Origin: Haematobia irritans
Lineage: Eukaryota > Arthropoda > Insecta > Diptera > Muscidae
Direction: 5' to 3'
Assembly: GCF_050003625.1 (NCBI RefSeq)
Contig: NC_134400.1
Location: 45,807,096-45,871,095 of the forward strand
DNA length: 64,000 bases
Part shown: piece by piece, positions 46,661-57,040 of the stretch
Position numbering within the stretch: the first letter of the stretch is position 1
Layout: every line of letters starts with the position of its first letter
Notes under the pieces: model-generated
Database searches by the model: none
What the model was told of the DNA's origin: nothing
What the model saw: the letters and a program-made list of their open reading frames with translations, nothing else
Translations under genes and position numbers: made by a program

Positions 46661-46714
46661 TATTAAATTAAATTTTAAATTATTAAAATTATAGCAAATA
46701 ATAAATTAATTAAT

Positions 46715-47090
46715 TAAGCTAAATTTTTTAGGGAGCCACCGTGGTGCAATGGTTAGCATGCCCGCCTTGCATACACAAGGTCGTGGGTTCGATTCCTGCT
46801 ACGACCGAACACCAAGAAATTTTTCAGCGGTGGATTATCCCACCTCAGTAATGCTGGTGACATTTCTGAGGGTTTCAAAGCTTCTCTAAGTGGTTTCACT
46901 GGAATGTGGAACGCCGTTCGGACTCGGCTATAAAAAGGAGGTCCCTTGTCATTGAGCTTAACATGGAATCGGGCAGCACTCAGTGATAAGAGAGAAGTTC
47001 ACCACTGTGGTATCACAATGGACTGAATAGTCTAAGTGAGCCTGATACATCGGGCTGCCACATAACCTAACCTAACCTAAGCTAAATTTT
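46715..47090 (+). mobile_element. tRNA-derived SINE, copy 3, complete with target-site duplication
   Basis: The element spans 46731-47080. A 13-bp duplication, TAAGCTAAATTTT, flanks it (46715-46727 and 47078-47090; the second copy overlaps the tail by three bases). The head contains polymerase III A and B boxes 44 bp apart. A unique body (CAGCGGTGGATTATCCCACC, TCTGAGGGTTTCAAAGCTTC, CCGTTCGGACTCGGCTATAA) leads to a 3' tail, GTGGTATCACAATGGACTGA through CGGGCTGCCAC, ending in TAACCTAACCTAACCTAA. That tail is also the 3' end of LINE1 (14544-14616). Head plus LINE-derived tail defines a classical SINE. It is the youngest-looking copy. Confidence 0.93.
46742..46796 (+). promoter_or_regulatory. Internal RNA polymerase III promoter of the SINE
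   Basis: The A box TGGTGCAATGG (46742-46752) fits TRGYNNARNNG, and the B box GGTTCGATTCC (46786-46796) fits GGTTCGANTCC exactly. The spacing is that of a tRNA-derived promoter. Transcription itself is inferred. Confidence 0.85.
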
Positions 47091-48328
47091 ATCAAATTAC
47101 ACAAACTATATTAAATTAAATAAAAATAACTTAATTTAAATTAGTATACACTAAATTAAAGTAAACTAAATAAATACTGCTTTAAGACAAAAAGTCACCT
47201 GAGTAAAGTTCCCGCATAACTGCGATATCAATGGGGTCATTAATTTTTCCGATAATCCCTTGTGCCTTACAGACACAAAACGAGAGAAAAATGAACCGCA
47301 TTATGGATAATAATACCCTTCATTGTTTTTTCCCATTGAAAATCCACTTTGAAAGACTTTACGCAAACAGGCTTCAGCCAAGAAAATGAGGTGCCATAAC
47401 GAGGCTTATGATGGTAATAAAATGCCATTCTCCGACGCCTTAACACACATCTTACACGAAACATTCAAAAGAAGCTTGGGCAACATTGTTTTGGTGGCTG
47501 GACTTTTTATTTTGTTTTTTATGGACTCTAAGTTAATTAAAGGATTTTTAACAATCAATAAATTTTATTTTTTAAACGGGTGGTAATGGCAAAAACCTAT
47601 TTAGTTTGGAGTTTTTACGGAGGTATCTGGGAAATGCTATGGACTCTTATCCCATCGTTAAAAATAAAGAGTCACAAAAATATCAACCACAAGCAGAGAA
47701 AGAGAAATATAAGGTAAGCAAAGAGTTAAAGAGATGTTTAGGTTGTAATGGTAGGTTCACCCATAGACTATAGACTTTAGATAGATGAGCCATGAGTGCC
47801 AAACTATTTTTGACAGTTCCGAAGATTAAGAATAAACGAGAAAAATAAGAGCACGCTTACAATCTCTTTCGTTTTCCTTTTTGTAGTTTGCCAATTTTAC
47901 ACAAAATTAGAACGTTTATGATGCAACAGAGGATTTATAAATAAATTAATATATTAAAAGTTCATATTTGAACAAAAAATTGTGACCAAAATCGCGAAAA
48001 TACGAAATTTAATTTTGAGCAGCATTGCTCTTTACGAACAACACAAAAGCAAATGCACGAAAATTAATGTTTGGGACTGACTCTTTACGAAAAAATCAAA
48101 ACGAAATGTCAGAAAATTAATTTTTGGAACTGTCACATTTTTTTTAAAGAGAATAGTGGATCATCTATGTATTAAAAGGTCTATGGGTTCACCTAAATGG
48201 TTAAGTCAATTCCATTGCTCTTTTTTCAATGAGAGCTGCCCGATTTTAGGTTTTGATCAATAACAAGAATTGAAGACTAGTGATTTGCAAAAAGAAAACT
48301 ATAGCTCATTTATTTGAATTAAACAAAT
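47091..48328. other. AT-rich spacer, nothing recognised
   Basis: Two 65-66 codon frames overlap on opposite strands near 47267-47586 without domain features. CAAAT at 48324-48328 directly precedes the copia LTR and could be a 5-bp target-site copy, but the other side is lost. Confidence 0.4.
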
Positions 48329-49799
48329 TGTTGAAGTTTTTATACCCTCGACCATAGGATGGGGGGTATATTAACTTTGTCATTCCGTTTGTAACACATC
48401 GAAATATTGCTCTAACACCCCATAAAGTATATATATATATATATTCTGGGTCGTGGTGAAATTCTGAGTCGATCTGTGCATGTCCGTCCGTCTGTTGAAA
48501 TCACGCTAACTTCCGAACGAAACAAGCTATCGACTTGAAACTTGGCACAAGTAGTTGTTATTGATGTAGGTCGGATGGTATTGCAAATGGGCCATATCGG
48601 TCCACCTTACGTATAGCCCCCATATAAACGGACCCCCAAATTTGGCTTGCGAGACCTCTAAGAGAAGCAAATTTCATCCGATCCGGCTGAAATTTGGTAC
48701 ATGGTGTTAGTATATAGTCTCTAATAACCATGCAAAAATTGGTCCATATAGGTCCATAATTATATATAGCCCCCATATAAACCGATCCCCCGATTTGGCT
48801 TGCAGAGCCCCTAAGAGAAGCAAATTTCATCCGATCCGGCTGAAATTTGGTACGTGGTGTTAGTATATGGTCTCTAACAACCATGCAACAATTGGTTCAC
48901 ATCGGTCCATAATTATATATAGCCCCCATATAAACCGATCCCCTGATTTGGCTTGTGGAGCCTCTAAGAGAAGCAAATTTCATCCGATCCGGCTGAAATT
49001 TGGTACATGGTGTTAGTATTTGGTCTCTAACAACCATGCAAAAATTGGTCCATATCGGTGCATAATGATATATAGCCCGCATATAAACCGATCACCAGAT
49101 TTGACCTCCGGAGCCTCTTAGAAGACCAAAATTCATCTGATTCAGTTGAAATTTGGTACGTAATGTTAATATATGGCCTCAAACACCCATGCAAAAATTG
49201 TTCGATATCGGTCCATAATTATATATAGGCTCCATATAAACCGATCCCCAGATTTGACCTCCGGAGCACCTTGGAAGAGCAAAATTCTTCCCATTCGGTT
49301 GAAATTTGGTACGTGATGTTAGTATAGTGTATCCAACAACCATGCAGGAATTGGTTCCTATCAGTCCATAATAATATATAGCCCTCATATAAACCGATCC
49401 CCAGATTTGACCTCCGGTGCCTTTTGGAGAAGCAAAATTCATCCGATCTGGTTGAAATTTGGTACATGGTGGTAGCATATGATATTTAACAACCATATGA
49501 GTTGAAATTTGTGGATGACAGTCTTTCGTAGAAGTTTCTGCGCAATCCATGGTGGAGGTTACATAAGCTTCGGCCTGGCCGAACTTACGGCCGTATATAC
49601 TTGTTATATTCATACTTTGTGCAATTTAAATAATTTCTACTTGTCATATATCTATCGTAGTAGCCTATGAGTTTGACTTTTATATTTTGTCATTTAGAAA
49701 ATAAAATTCTGTATTCTTTTTTCTGTTTCTAATCGTTCAACAATAAATATTGCTTCAAAGAGTTCTTTGTAAATTCGTTGAGCTTTTTAATTTTTAACA
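48329..49799 (+). repeat. 5' LTR of the copia-like element (split by A10)
   Basis: The LTR's own sequence is 48329-48339 and 49606-49799, about 205 bp, starting TGTTG and ending TTTTTAACA. It ends one base before the primer-binding site, as in copia. AATAAA at 49742 may serve as its polyadenylation signal. The undisrupted start of the 3' LTR shows the pre-insertion sequence. Confidence 0.85.
48340..49605 (-). mobile_element. Family A element A10, inserted in the copia 5' LTR
   Basis: Minus orientation: right terminus TTATACCCTCGACCATAGGA, an extended TATATATATATATATATTC tract, GTCCGTCCG, about five 153-bp units (48600-49490), and a short left end without the 29-bp array (like A6). Comparison with the 3' LTR shows the insertion without a target-site duplication beyond one or two T residues. 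Confidence 0.9.
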
Positions 49800-49813
49800 G
49801 GTTATGGGCCCAG
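49800..49813 (+). promoter_or_regulatory. Primer-binding site, internal initiator-tRNA-Met type
   Basis: GGTTATGGGCCCAG immediately follows the LTR end. It matches the known copia arrangement, in which an internal half of initiator tRNA-Met primes minus-strand synthesis, rather than the usual 3'-end tRNA pairing. Confidence 0.8.
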
Positions 49814-49862
49814 AACCATAACCATTGCTAAATAAATTATAAATCGTTATAATTAGTTCAAT

Positions 49863-50631
49863 ATGGCTAGTTTGAATGGCAGAATACCATTATTTAATGG
49901 CTCCAATTATGGAACTTGGATAACTCAAATAGAAGCTGTTCTACAAAAAGCAAGATTGTTGAAATTTGTGAATGGTGAAGAAAAACGACCAATAGTTCTA
50001 GATTTGCCAGAAGGAGCAGATGCTGCACAACAAGATGAACATGCTAGACGATTGGAGCAACAACGAATTTTTGATGAACTGGCATTGGATGCTCGATCGG
50101 AGATTATCATATTCTTCGAGTCAAACATAGTAAGAATGGTCAAGAATTTAAAAACGGCCAGAGAAATTTGGAAATAATTTCAAGAAACGTATGACCGTAA
50201 GTCAACCAGACGCAAAGCTGAATTTTTCCTTAAGTTACTCAGTCTGAAAATGTTGTCTTTTCAAAATGTGTCCGAATATCTGATTGAATTTGATATTTGT
50301 ATATCTTCTTTATCGGAAATGGATGTTAATCTCGATGAAAGTAGTTATTTTGCTTGATGGTTTATCAGACGAATTTAAAGAAATTCGAGACGCATTTGAT
50401 ATTGCCAATGAGTTTCCTTCACTGAATTTGTTACGGTCAAGATTGTTGGAAGGTGGTGTTGAAAAAGATAACGATGAAGCCGAAAATGCGTTAAAAGCAA
50501 AAAGATGGAACAAAAAACATGAAAAATATCAGTCGAATTATTCAGGTACGTCAGATACGAACTTTCAGTATGATTGTCATATATGTGGCAAGAAGACACA
50601 CAAAGCTAAGGATTGTAGAGTTAAACTTTAA
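49863..50631 (+). pseudogene. Copia-like gag, broken
   Basis: Starts at ATG 49863 (ATATGGCTAG). The N-terminal LFNGSNYGTWITQIEAVLQK is the copia-type gag (UBN2-like) start, ending at a TAA (50175). The same frame continues FQETYDRKSTRRKAEFFLKL before a frameshift near 50330 to LLDGLSDEFKEIRDAFDIA. The end carries a zinc knuckle CHICGKKTHKAKDC (CX2CX4HX4C). Gag forms the virus-like particle and binds RNA. One stop and one frameshift inactivate it. Confidence 0.88.
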
Positions 50632-50726
50632 CGAAATCAAACAGCAAAAATTCATGGTGAAAAAGCGCAGGGTTGTAAAGATCATAAGGTAAATACTATG
50701 AAGGACAATTCCTATTATGAATGGTG

Positions 50727-52769
50727 ATTTGATAGCGGAGCTACCTCCCATATGTGTTTTGATGAAAAGCTCTTTACTAACATTAAACAAGTATATACGG
50801 CCGTAAGTTCGGCCAGGCCGAATCTTATGTACCCTCCACCATGGATTGCGTAGGAACTTCTACTAAAGGCTGTCATCCACAATCGAATTACTTGGGTTGC
50901 GATACCACTTGCCGATGGCAAGGAATCGTAAAACTTTTTAACACTGTCTTCTAAATTGTAAGTTAGCCCATACGGGGTATATATTAAACAAAAAAAGGCC
51001 GATTAAATACGTATATAATATAGTTTGACAAAATTTTCTATAGAAATGAAAACTTGACAAAATTTTCTATAGAAATAAAATGTTGACAAAATTTTCTATG
51101 GAAGTAAAATGTTGACAAAATTTTGTATAGAAATAAAACGTTGACAAAATTTTCTACAGAAATAAATTTTTTACAAATTTTCTATAAAAATAAAATTTTG
51201 ACAAAACTTTCTATGGAAATAAAATTTTGACAAACATTTCTATAGAAATAAACGTTTGACAAAACTTTCTATAGAAATGAAATTTTGACACAACTTTCTA
51301 TAGTAATAAAATTTGACAAAATTTTCTATGGAAATAAAGTTTTGGTAGATTATTTTTGACGATATGGACCAATTTTTGTGTAATAAGTCATCGCTATATA
51401 TAACTAAAGACGGATATTGACCAATTTTTACATGGCTGTTAGAGGCCATATATTGACAAAATGTACCAAATTTCAACCGGATCGGATGACTTTTGCTATA
51501 TATAATTATGGACCGATATGGACCAATTTTTGCATGGTTGTTAGATACCATATACTAACACCATGTACTAAATTTCAACTGGATCGGATGAATTTCGCTC
51601 CTCCAAGAGGCTCCTGAGGTCAAATCTGGGGATCGGTTTATATGGGAGCTATATATAATTATGAACCGATATGGACCAATTTTTGCATGGTTGTTAGAGG
51701 CCGTATACTAACATCAGGTACCAAAATTCAACAGGATCGGATGAATTTTGCCCCTCCAAGAGGCTCCGGAGGTCAAATCTGGGGATCGGTTTATATGGGG
51801 GCTATATATAATTATGGACCGATATGGACCAATTTTTGCATGGTTGTTAGAGACCGTATACTAACATCAGGTACCACATTTCAACCGGATCGGATGAATT
51901 TTTCCCATCCAAGAGACTCCGGAGGTCAAATCTGGGGATCGGTTTATATGGGGGCTATATATAATTATGGACCGACATGGACCAATTTTTGCATGGGTGT
52001 TAGAGACCGTATACTAAGACCACGTACTAAATTTCAAGCGGATCGGATGAATTTTGCTCCTCCAAGAGGCTCCGGAGGTCAAATCTGGGGATCGGTTTAT
52101 ATGGGAGCTATATATAATTATGGACCGATATGGACCAATTTTTGCATGGTTGTTAGAGGCCGTATACTAACATCAGGTACCAAATTTCAACCGGATCGGA
52201 TGAATTTTGCTGCTCCGGGAGGCTCCCCAAGCCAAATTTGGGGATCGGTTTATATGGGGGCTATACGTAAACGTGGTCCGATATGGCCGATTTTCAATAC
52301 CATCCGACCTACATCAATAAAAACTACTTGTGCCAAGTTTCAAGTCGATAGCTTGTTTCGTTCGGAAGTTAGCGTGATTTCCACAGACGGACGGACAGCC
52401 GGACAGACGGACAGACGGACGGACGGACGGACATTCTTAGATCGACTCAGAATTTCACCACGACCCAGAATATATATACTTTATGGGGTCTTAGAGCAAT
52501 ATTTCGATGTGTTACAAACGGAATGACAAAGTTAATATACCCCCATCCTATGGTGGAGGGTATAAAAAGATTATGATGCCAAAGTGACCCTTGCTGATGA
52601 TACTGTCGTGAAAGCCGAAGGTATTGGAACAGTTGTTCTCAATTTACTAGTTGGCGGAAAGAAAAAGAATATTCGATTGAACAATACATTATTTGTCCCA
52701 CTTCTTGGGGGAAATCTGATTTCTATGTCTAAAATTACGGATTTGGGCTACGAAGTTTTAATGAAATGA
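50727..52769 (+). pseudogene. Copia-like protease, split by family A element A11
   Basis: FDSGATSHMCFDEKLFTN (50730-50785) contains the aspartic protease DSGA motif, preceded by a TGA stop. After the 1.8-kb insertion the domain continues at 52568 with YDAKVTLADDTVVKAEG and LLGGNLISMSKITDLGYEV to a TGA at 52767. The two halves join at the same coding position, so the insertion itself removed little or nothing. Confidence 0.88.
50786..52567 (+). mobile_element. Family A element A11, full length, inside copia protease
   Basis: Left terminus, 29-bp array (51020-51340), six 153-bp units (51430-52260), a long GACA/GACG tract (52385-52432), core and right terminus. The 294-codon frame at 51642-52526, the longest repeat-derived frame of the window, arises because the unit length is a multiple of three. 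Very close to A4 in sequence. Confidence 0.92.
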
Positions 52770-53717
52770 AATTCTGCGAAAATTTCGAAAGGAAAGCTGT
52801 AAAAGAAAACGGTTTATATTTGCTAAACTCTTATGTCAGTGCAGATTGTAAGAGAGTTTCATCTACCACAACGAAATTTGGTTTATGGCATACTCGGTTT
52901 GGCCACTTGAATTTTGGTGACCTAAAACAATTGCAATCGAAGAAGATGGTTTATGGTTTGCCAGATATCAAGAATCAAGACAATAACTGCAGTGTGTCTA
53001 TAAGGTCCAAACAGACACGTGAAGCATTTCCAAAGAAAAATGAGAAGGCTGCTGAAGAACTTTTGGCTTTGAGACACACAGATCTTTGTGGACCCATACA
53101 TGTCAAATCTCTAGGAGGAATATTATATTTTGCTACTTTCATCGATGATTTTTCGAGAAAAGTTTTCGTTTATTGCTTGAAAAATAAAAGTGAATATTTG
53201 AAGACGTTTCAAAATTTTAAGAAAACCGTATAACTCCAAACTGGAAAGAAGATTAGTTAAATGTTTAAGGAGTGACAATGTACCTGAACTTATTAGTAAA
53301 GAATTTTCATCTTTTCTCCAGAAATGTGGAATCAAACGGCAATTGACTGTTAAATACACCCCTCAGCAAAGCGGCGTTGCCGAGAGGATGCACAGAACTC
53401 TTGTCGAAATGGTAAGATATTTTATGATGGAATCAAATTTACCAGAATCTTTATGGGGAGAACTTGTACATACTGCGGCATATATAAGAAACCGGTGTCC
53501 AACTAAACTGAACCTTGGTAAAACAGCACATGAACTATGGATGGGAAAAATGCCTACTGTCAGTCACTTTCGAACAATTGGATGTATAGCATATGGTTGG
53601 AACAAGAAAAAACCGAAATCGAAATTTATGCCACGAAGCGATGAATATATTATGGTCGATTATAACGAAGAATCTAAAGAGTATCGTTTGTGGAAACCAG
53701 GAACCAATCTCATACAG
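52766..53717 (+). pseudogene. Copia-like integrase, broken
   Basis: The pre-integrase segment LWHTRFGHLNFGDLKQLQ is present, but the expected CX2C of the zinc domain is changed (CSVSIRSKQT). The catalytic core shows RHTDLCGPIHVKSLGG (first Asp), YFATFIDDFSRKVFVY, RSDNVPELISKEF (second Asp; in a shifted frame after the TAA at 53231) and PQQSGVAERMHRTL (Glu). ESLWGELVHTAAYIRNRCPT and HELWMGKMPTVSHFRTIGC follow. Disrupted by frame changes at about 52767 and 53235, and ended by element A12 at 53718. Confidence 0.88.
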
Positions 53718-54713
53718 AACAAGTATATACGGCCGTAAGTTCGGCCAGGCCGAATCTTATGTACCCTCCACGATGGATTGCGTAGAAACTTCTACGAAAG
53801 ACTGTCATCCACAATCGAAATACTTGGGTTGTGGTATCTTAAAACTTCTTTTTCTAAATTGTGAGTTAGTCCATACGTGGTATATATTAGACAAAAAAGT
53901 TATGTATAGTTAAGTCTAAAAATAATTACGAATCGATATGGACTTTTTGCACGGTACGTAGAGAGCCAGAATTGAAATATAGGGGTCAAGGCCGTAGCCA
54001 GGATTTTAATTCGGGGGGGTTCAACTTTAAAAAAAAATATTCATATAATCTCATGTGTAGAAAATTTTATTTATGCATAGGTATGTATACAATATTTATA
54101 CCCTGCGCCACACTGTGGAACAGGGTATTATAAGTTAGTGCATATGTTTGTAACACCCAGAAGGAGACGAGATAGACACATGGTGTCTTTGGCAATAATG
54201 CTCAGGGTGGGTCCCTGAGTCGATATAACCATGTCCGTCTGTCCGTCCGTCCGTCTGTCTGTGAACACATTTTTGTGATCGAAGTCTAGGTCGCAATTTA
54301 AGTTCAATCGCCTTCAAATTTGGCACATGTTCCTAATTTGGGTCAGAATAGATCCCTATTGATTTTGGAAGAAATCGGTTCAGATTTAGATATAGCTCCC
54401 ATATATATCTTTCGCCCGATATGCACTAATATGGACCCAGCAGCCAGAGTTTTATACCGATTTTCTTGAAATTTTGTACAAACATAACACTTAGACGTAT
54501 AGTCAAGTGTGCAAAATTTGATTGAAATCGGTTCAGATTTAGATATAGCTCCCATATATATCTTTCGTCCGATATGGACTTATATCGCCCCAGAAGCCAG
54601 ATTTTTGGCCGAATTTTGTTGAAATTTTGCACAGGGAGTAGATTTAGCATTGTAGCTATGCGTGCGAAATTTGGTTGAAATCGATTCAGATTTAGATATA
54701 GCTCCCTTATATA

Positions 54714-55869
54714 AAGGGTGATAGGTCAAAATTTGGTCAAGGGAAAACGCGTGTAAATCGGTGAAATCGTTTATTTAAAAAATCAAATTAAATTTCTTTT
54801 TCAAGTTCAATTAGTATAAAACTCAGGAAAAATATTCAGTTAGGCTTTCGCTTTTCCAAATTCGAATTGCCTGGCCTCACGCTTGACACCTGCCATCAGA
54901 TTTTGTACAGCCACCTTGTCCACCTTCTTCGCCGCAGAAAGCCAGTTTGCCTTGAACTGCTGCTCGTCCTTAGCAGTTTTTTTGGTCTTCTTTAGGTTCC
55001 GCTTGACAATAGCCCAGTATTTCTCAATTGGGCGGAGCCCTGGCGTGTTGGGAGGGTTCTTGTCCTTGGGAACCACCTGCACGTTGTTGGCGGCGTACCA
55101 CTCCATGGCCTTTTTACCGTAATGGCAAGATGCCAAATCCGGCCAAAACAGTACGGAACAACCGTGTTTCTTCGGGAAAGGCAGCAGACGTTTATTCAAA
55201 CACTCTTTCACGTAAATTTCTTGGTTGACAGTCCCGGAAACTATGAAAATGCTGCTTTTCAAGCCACAGGTACAGATGGCTTGCCAAACCAGATATTTCT
55301 TTGCAAACTTTGACAGTTTTATGTGCTTGAAAATATCTGCTACCTTTCCCCTTCCTTATGTCGTATAAAACTCCTGTCCCGGAAGCTGCTTGTAGTCGGC
55401 TTTGACATAGGTTTCGTCGTCCATTACCACGCAGTCAAACTTCGTCAGCATCGTCGTGTACAGCCTCCGGGATCGCGCTTTGGCCGTCGTATTTTATTTA
55501 TCATCGCGATTTGGAGTCACTACCTTCTTTTAAGTCGATAGTCTGGCTCGTTTTTTGGCTCGATGCACGGATGTAGACGATACATCCAGCTTATTTGCGA
55601 CATCTCGGAGAGAAAGGTTAGGGTTTCGCTTGAAACTACCGGCAACTCTCTTTGTAGTCTCAGCGGCTTCCGGTTTTCGATTGCCCCCCGATCCAGACTT
55701 CTTACTTGGACGCCATTTTGACAACTGAAGAGTGAATTCCAAAATCAAAATAGGAGCAACATTCTACACACACACACCTTCAAAATTAGGGGCGTTCAGG
55801 TTTTTTAAATGCAAAATTGAAAGAAATACGTCAAGTTTATATTGACCAAATTTTGACCGTATCACCCTT
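54714..55869 (-). mobile_element. DD37E Tc1/mariner transposon nested in family B
   Basis: 1,156 bp flanked by TA, with inverted ends AAGGGTGATAGGTCAAAATT and AAGGGTGATACGGTCAAAAT (read inward), followed by matching TTGGTC stretches. The element sits in the family B phrase AGATATAGCTCCCTTA|TA...TATCTTTCGTCC, the same motif (on the opposite strand) as the DD41D copy at 19.98 kb. Confidence 0.9.
54840..55748 (-). pseudogene. DD37E transposase, broken
   Basis: N-terminal frame 55748-55530: WRPSKKSGSGGNRKPEA, then NLSLRDVANKLDVSSTSVHR, a helix-turn-helix. Two stops and a frame change follow. The middle (about 55445-55375) keeps DCVVMDDETYVKADYKQLPG with the first catalytic Asp, ending in a stop. 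The C-terminal frame 55262-54840 carries FWPDLASCHYGKKAMEWY (second Asp) and NTPGLRPIEKYWAIVKR (Glu). I count 37 residues between the last two catalytic residues, hence DD37E. All catalytic motifs survive, but the frame is broken in at least two places. Confidence 0.88.
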
Positions 55870-56794
55870 TATCTTTCGTCCGATATGGACTAATATGGTC
55901 CTAGAAGCCGGAGTTTTCGTCCAATCTGTTTGAAATTTTGCACTAGGAGTAAAATTAGTAGTGCAGTTAAGTGTGAAAAATTGAATTGAAATCGGTTCAG
56001 ATATAGATATAGCTCCCATATATATCTTTCGCCCGATATGGACTAATATGGTTCTAATAGCTAGAGTTTTGGCCCAATTTGGTTGAAATTTTGCACAGGG
56101 AGTAGAATTAGCATTGAAGGTATGCGTGCTCAATTTGGTTGAAATCGGTTCAGATTTAGATATAGCTCCCATATATATGTTTTTCTGATTTCGACAAAAA
56201 AGGTCAAAATACCAACATTTTCCTTGTAAAATCGCCACTGCTTAGTTGAAAAGTTGTAAAAATGACTGTAATTTTCCTAAAATTTTGATACATATATATC
56301 GAGAGATAAATCACAAATAAACTTTTGCAAAGTTTCCTTAAAATTGCTTCAGATTTAAATGCTTCCCATATTTATACCCTGCGCCACACTGTGGAACAGG
56401 GTATTATAAGTTAGTGCATATGTTTGTAACACCCAGAAGGAGACGAGATAGACATATTGTGTCTTTGGGAATAATGATCAGGGTGGGTCCCTGAGTCGAT
56501 ATAACCATGTCCGTCTGTCCGTCTGTTCGTCTGTCCGTCCGTTACCTTTTGTGTAGACATTTTTGAGTCGATATCAGATTTATGGTACAATAGCTTTGAC
56601 AAAATATTTTAATATTTTGAGAAAGTCTTTGTCAACCTTATTTGCTAATAGTCTTTTACAAATATGGCAAAACAGACATGTTCATGTGGGAAGAAAATCT
56701 CGATTTTGTAAAAGACACAGTCAAAAACAGGATTTTATTGAACTTCAAGAATGTTTTAGTCGAAAAAAGAATGCGATTCTATATTATCGATTTT

Positions 56795-57040
56795 TTATTT
56801 CGGTAGAAAATGTTGTCAAAATTTTATTTCTATATAGAATTTTTTGCAAAATTTTATTTTTATAGAAAATTTTGTGAAAATTTTATTTCAATTGAAAATT
56901 TTATAAAAATTTTATTTCTAAGGAAATTTTTGCAAAATTTTATTTCTATAGAAAAAATTTTGCAAAATTTTTTTTTCTATAGAATTTTTTGCAAAATTTT
57001 ATTTATATAGAAAAGTTTGTCAAAATTTTATTTTCTTTAA
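56795..57040 (+). repeat. 29-bp dyad array outside family A, inside the hAT-like element
   Basis: About eight degenerate units of AAATTTTATTTCTATAGAAA + ATTTTGTCA, the complement of the arrays in family A. No family A terminus accompanies it. Confidence 0.8.

Larger units (their letters stand above)
54095..56370 (-). mobile_element. Family B-type element B4, interrupted by DD37E
   Basis: Starts TTATACCCTGCGCCACACTG with the CAGGGTATTATAAG continuation, then TGAGTCGATATAACCATGTC and a GTCCGTCCGTCC tract (54236-54260). 153-bp-type units reading TCAGATTTAGATATAGCTCC follow (54375-54711 and 55872-56190), then the segment shared with the start of B2. A second partial right end is at 56371-56565, so two copies lie in tandem. 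Confidence 0.82.

Noticed and set aside
46731..46803. SINE head as a functional tRNA gene
   Set aside because: The A and B boxes are present, but I could not form a full tRNA cloverleaf and the transcript continues into the SINE body.
47060..47080. TAACCTAACCTAACCTAA as telomeric repeat
   Set aside because: The same short tail ends three SINEs and two LINEs; it has only two to four units and is the retroelement 3' end. Higher flies lack TTAGG-type telomeres.
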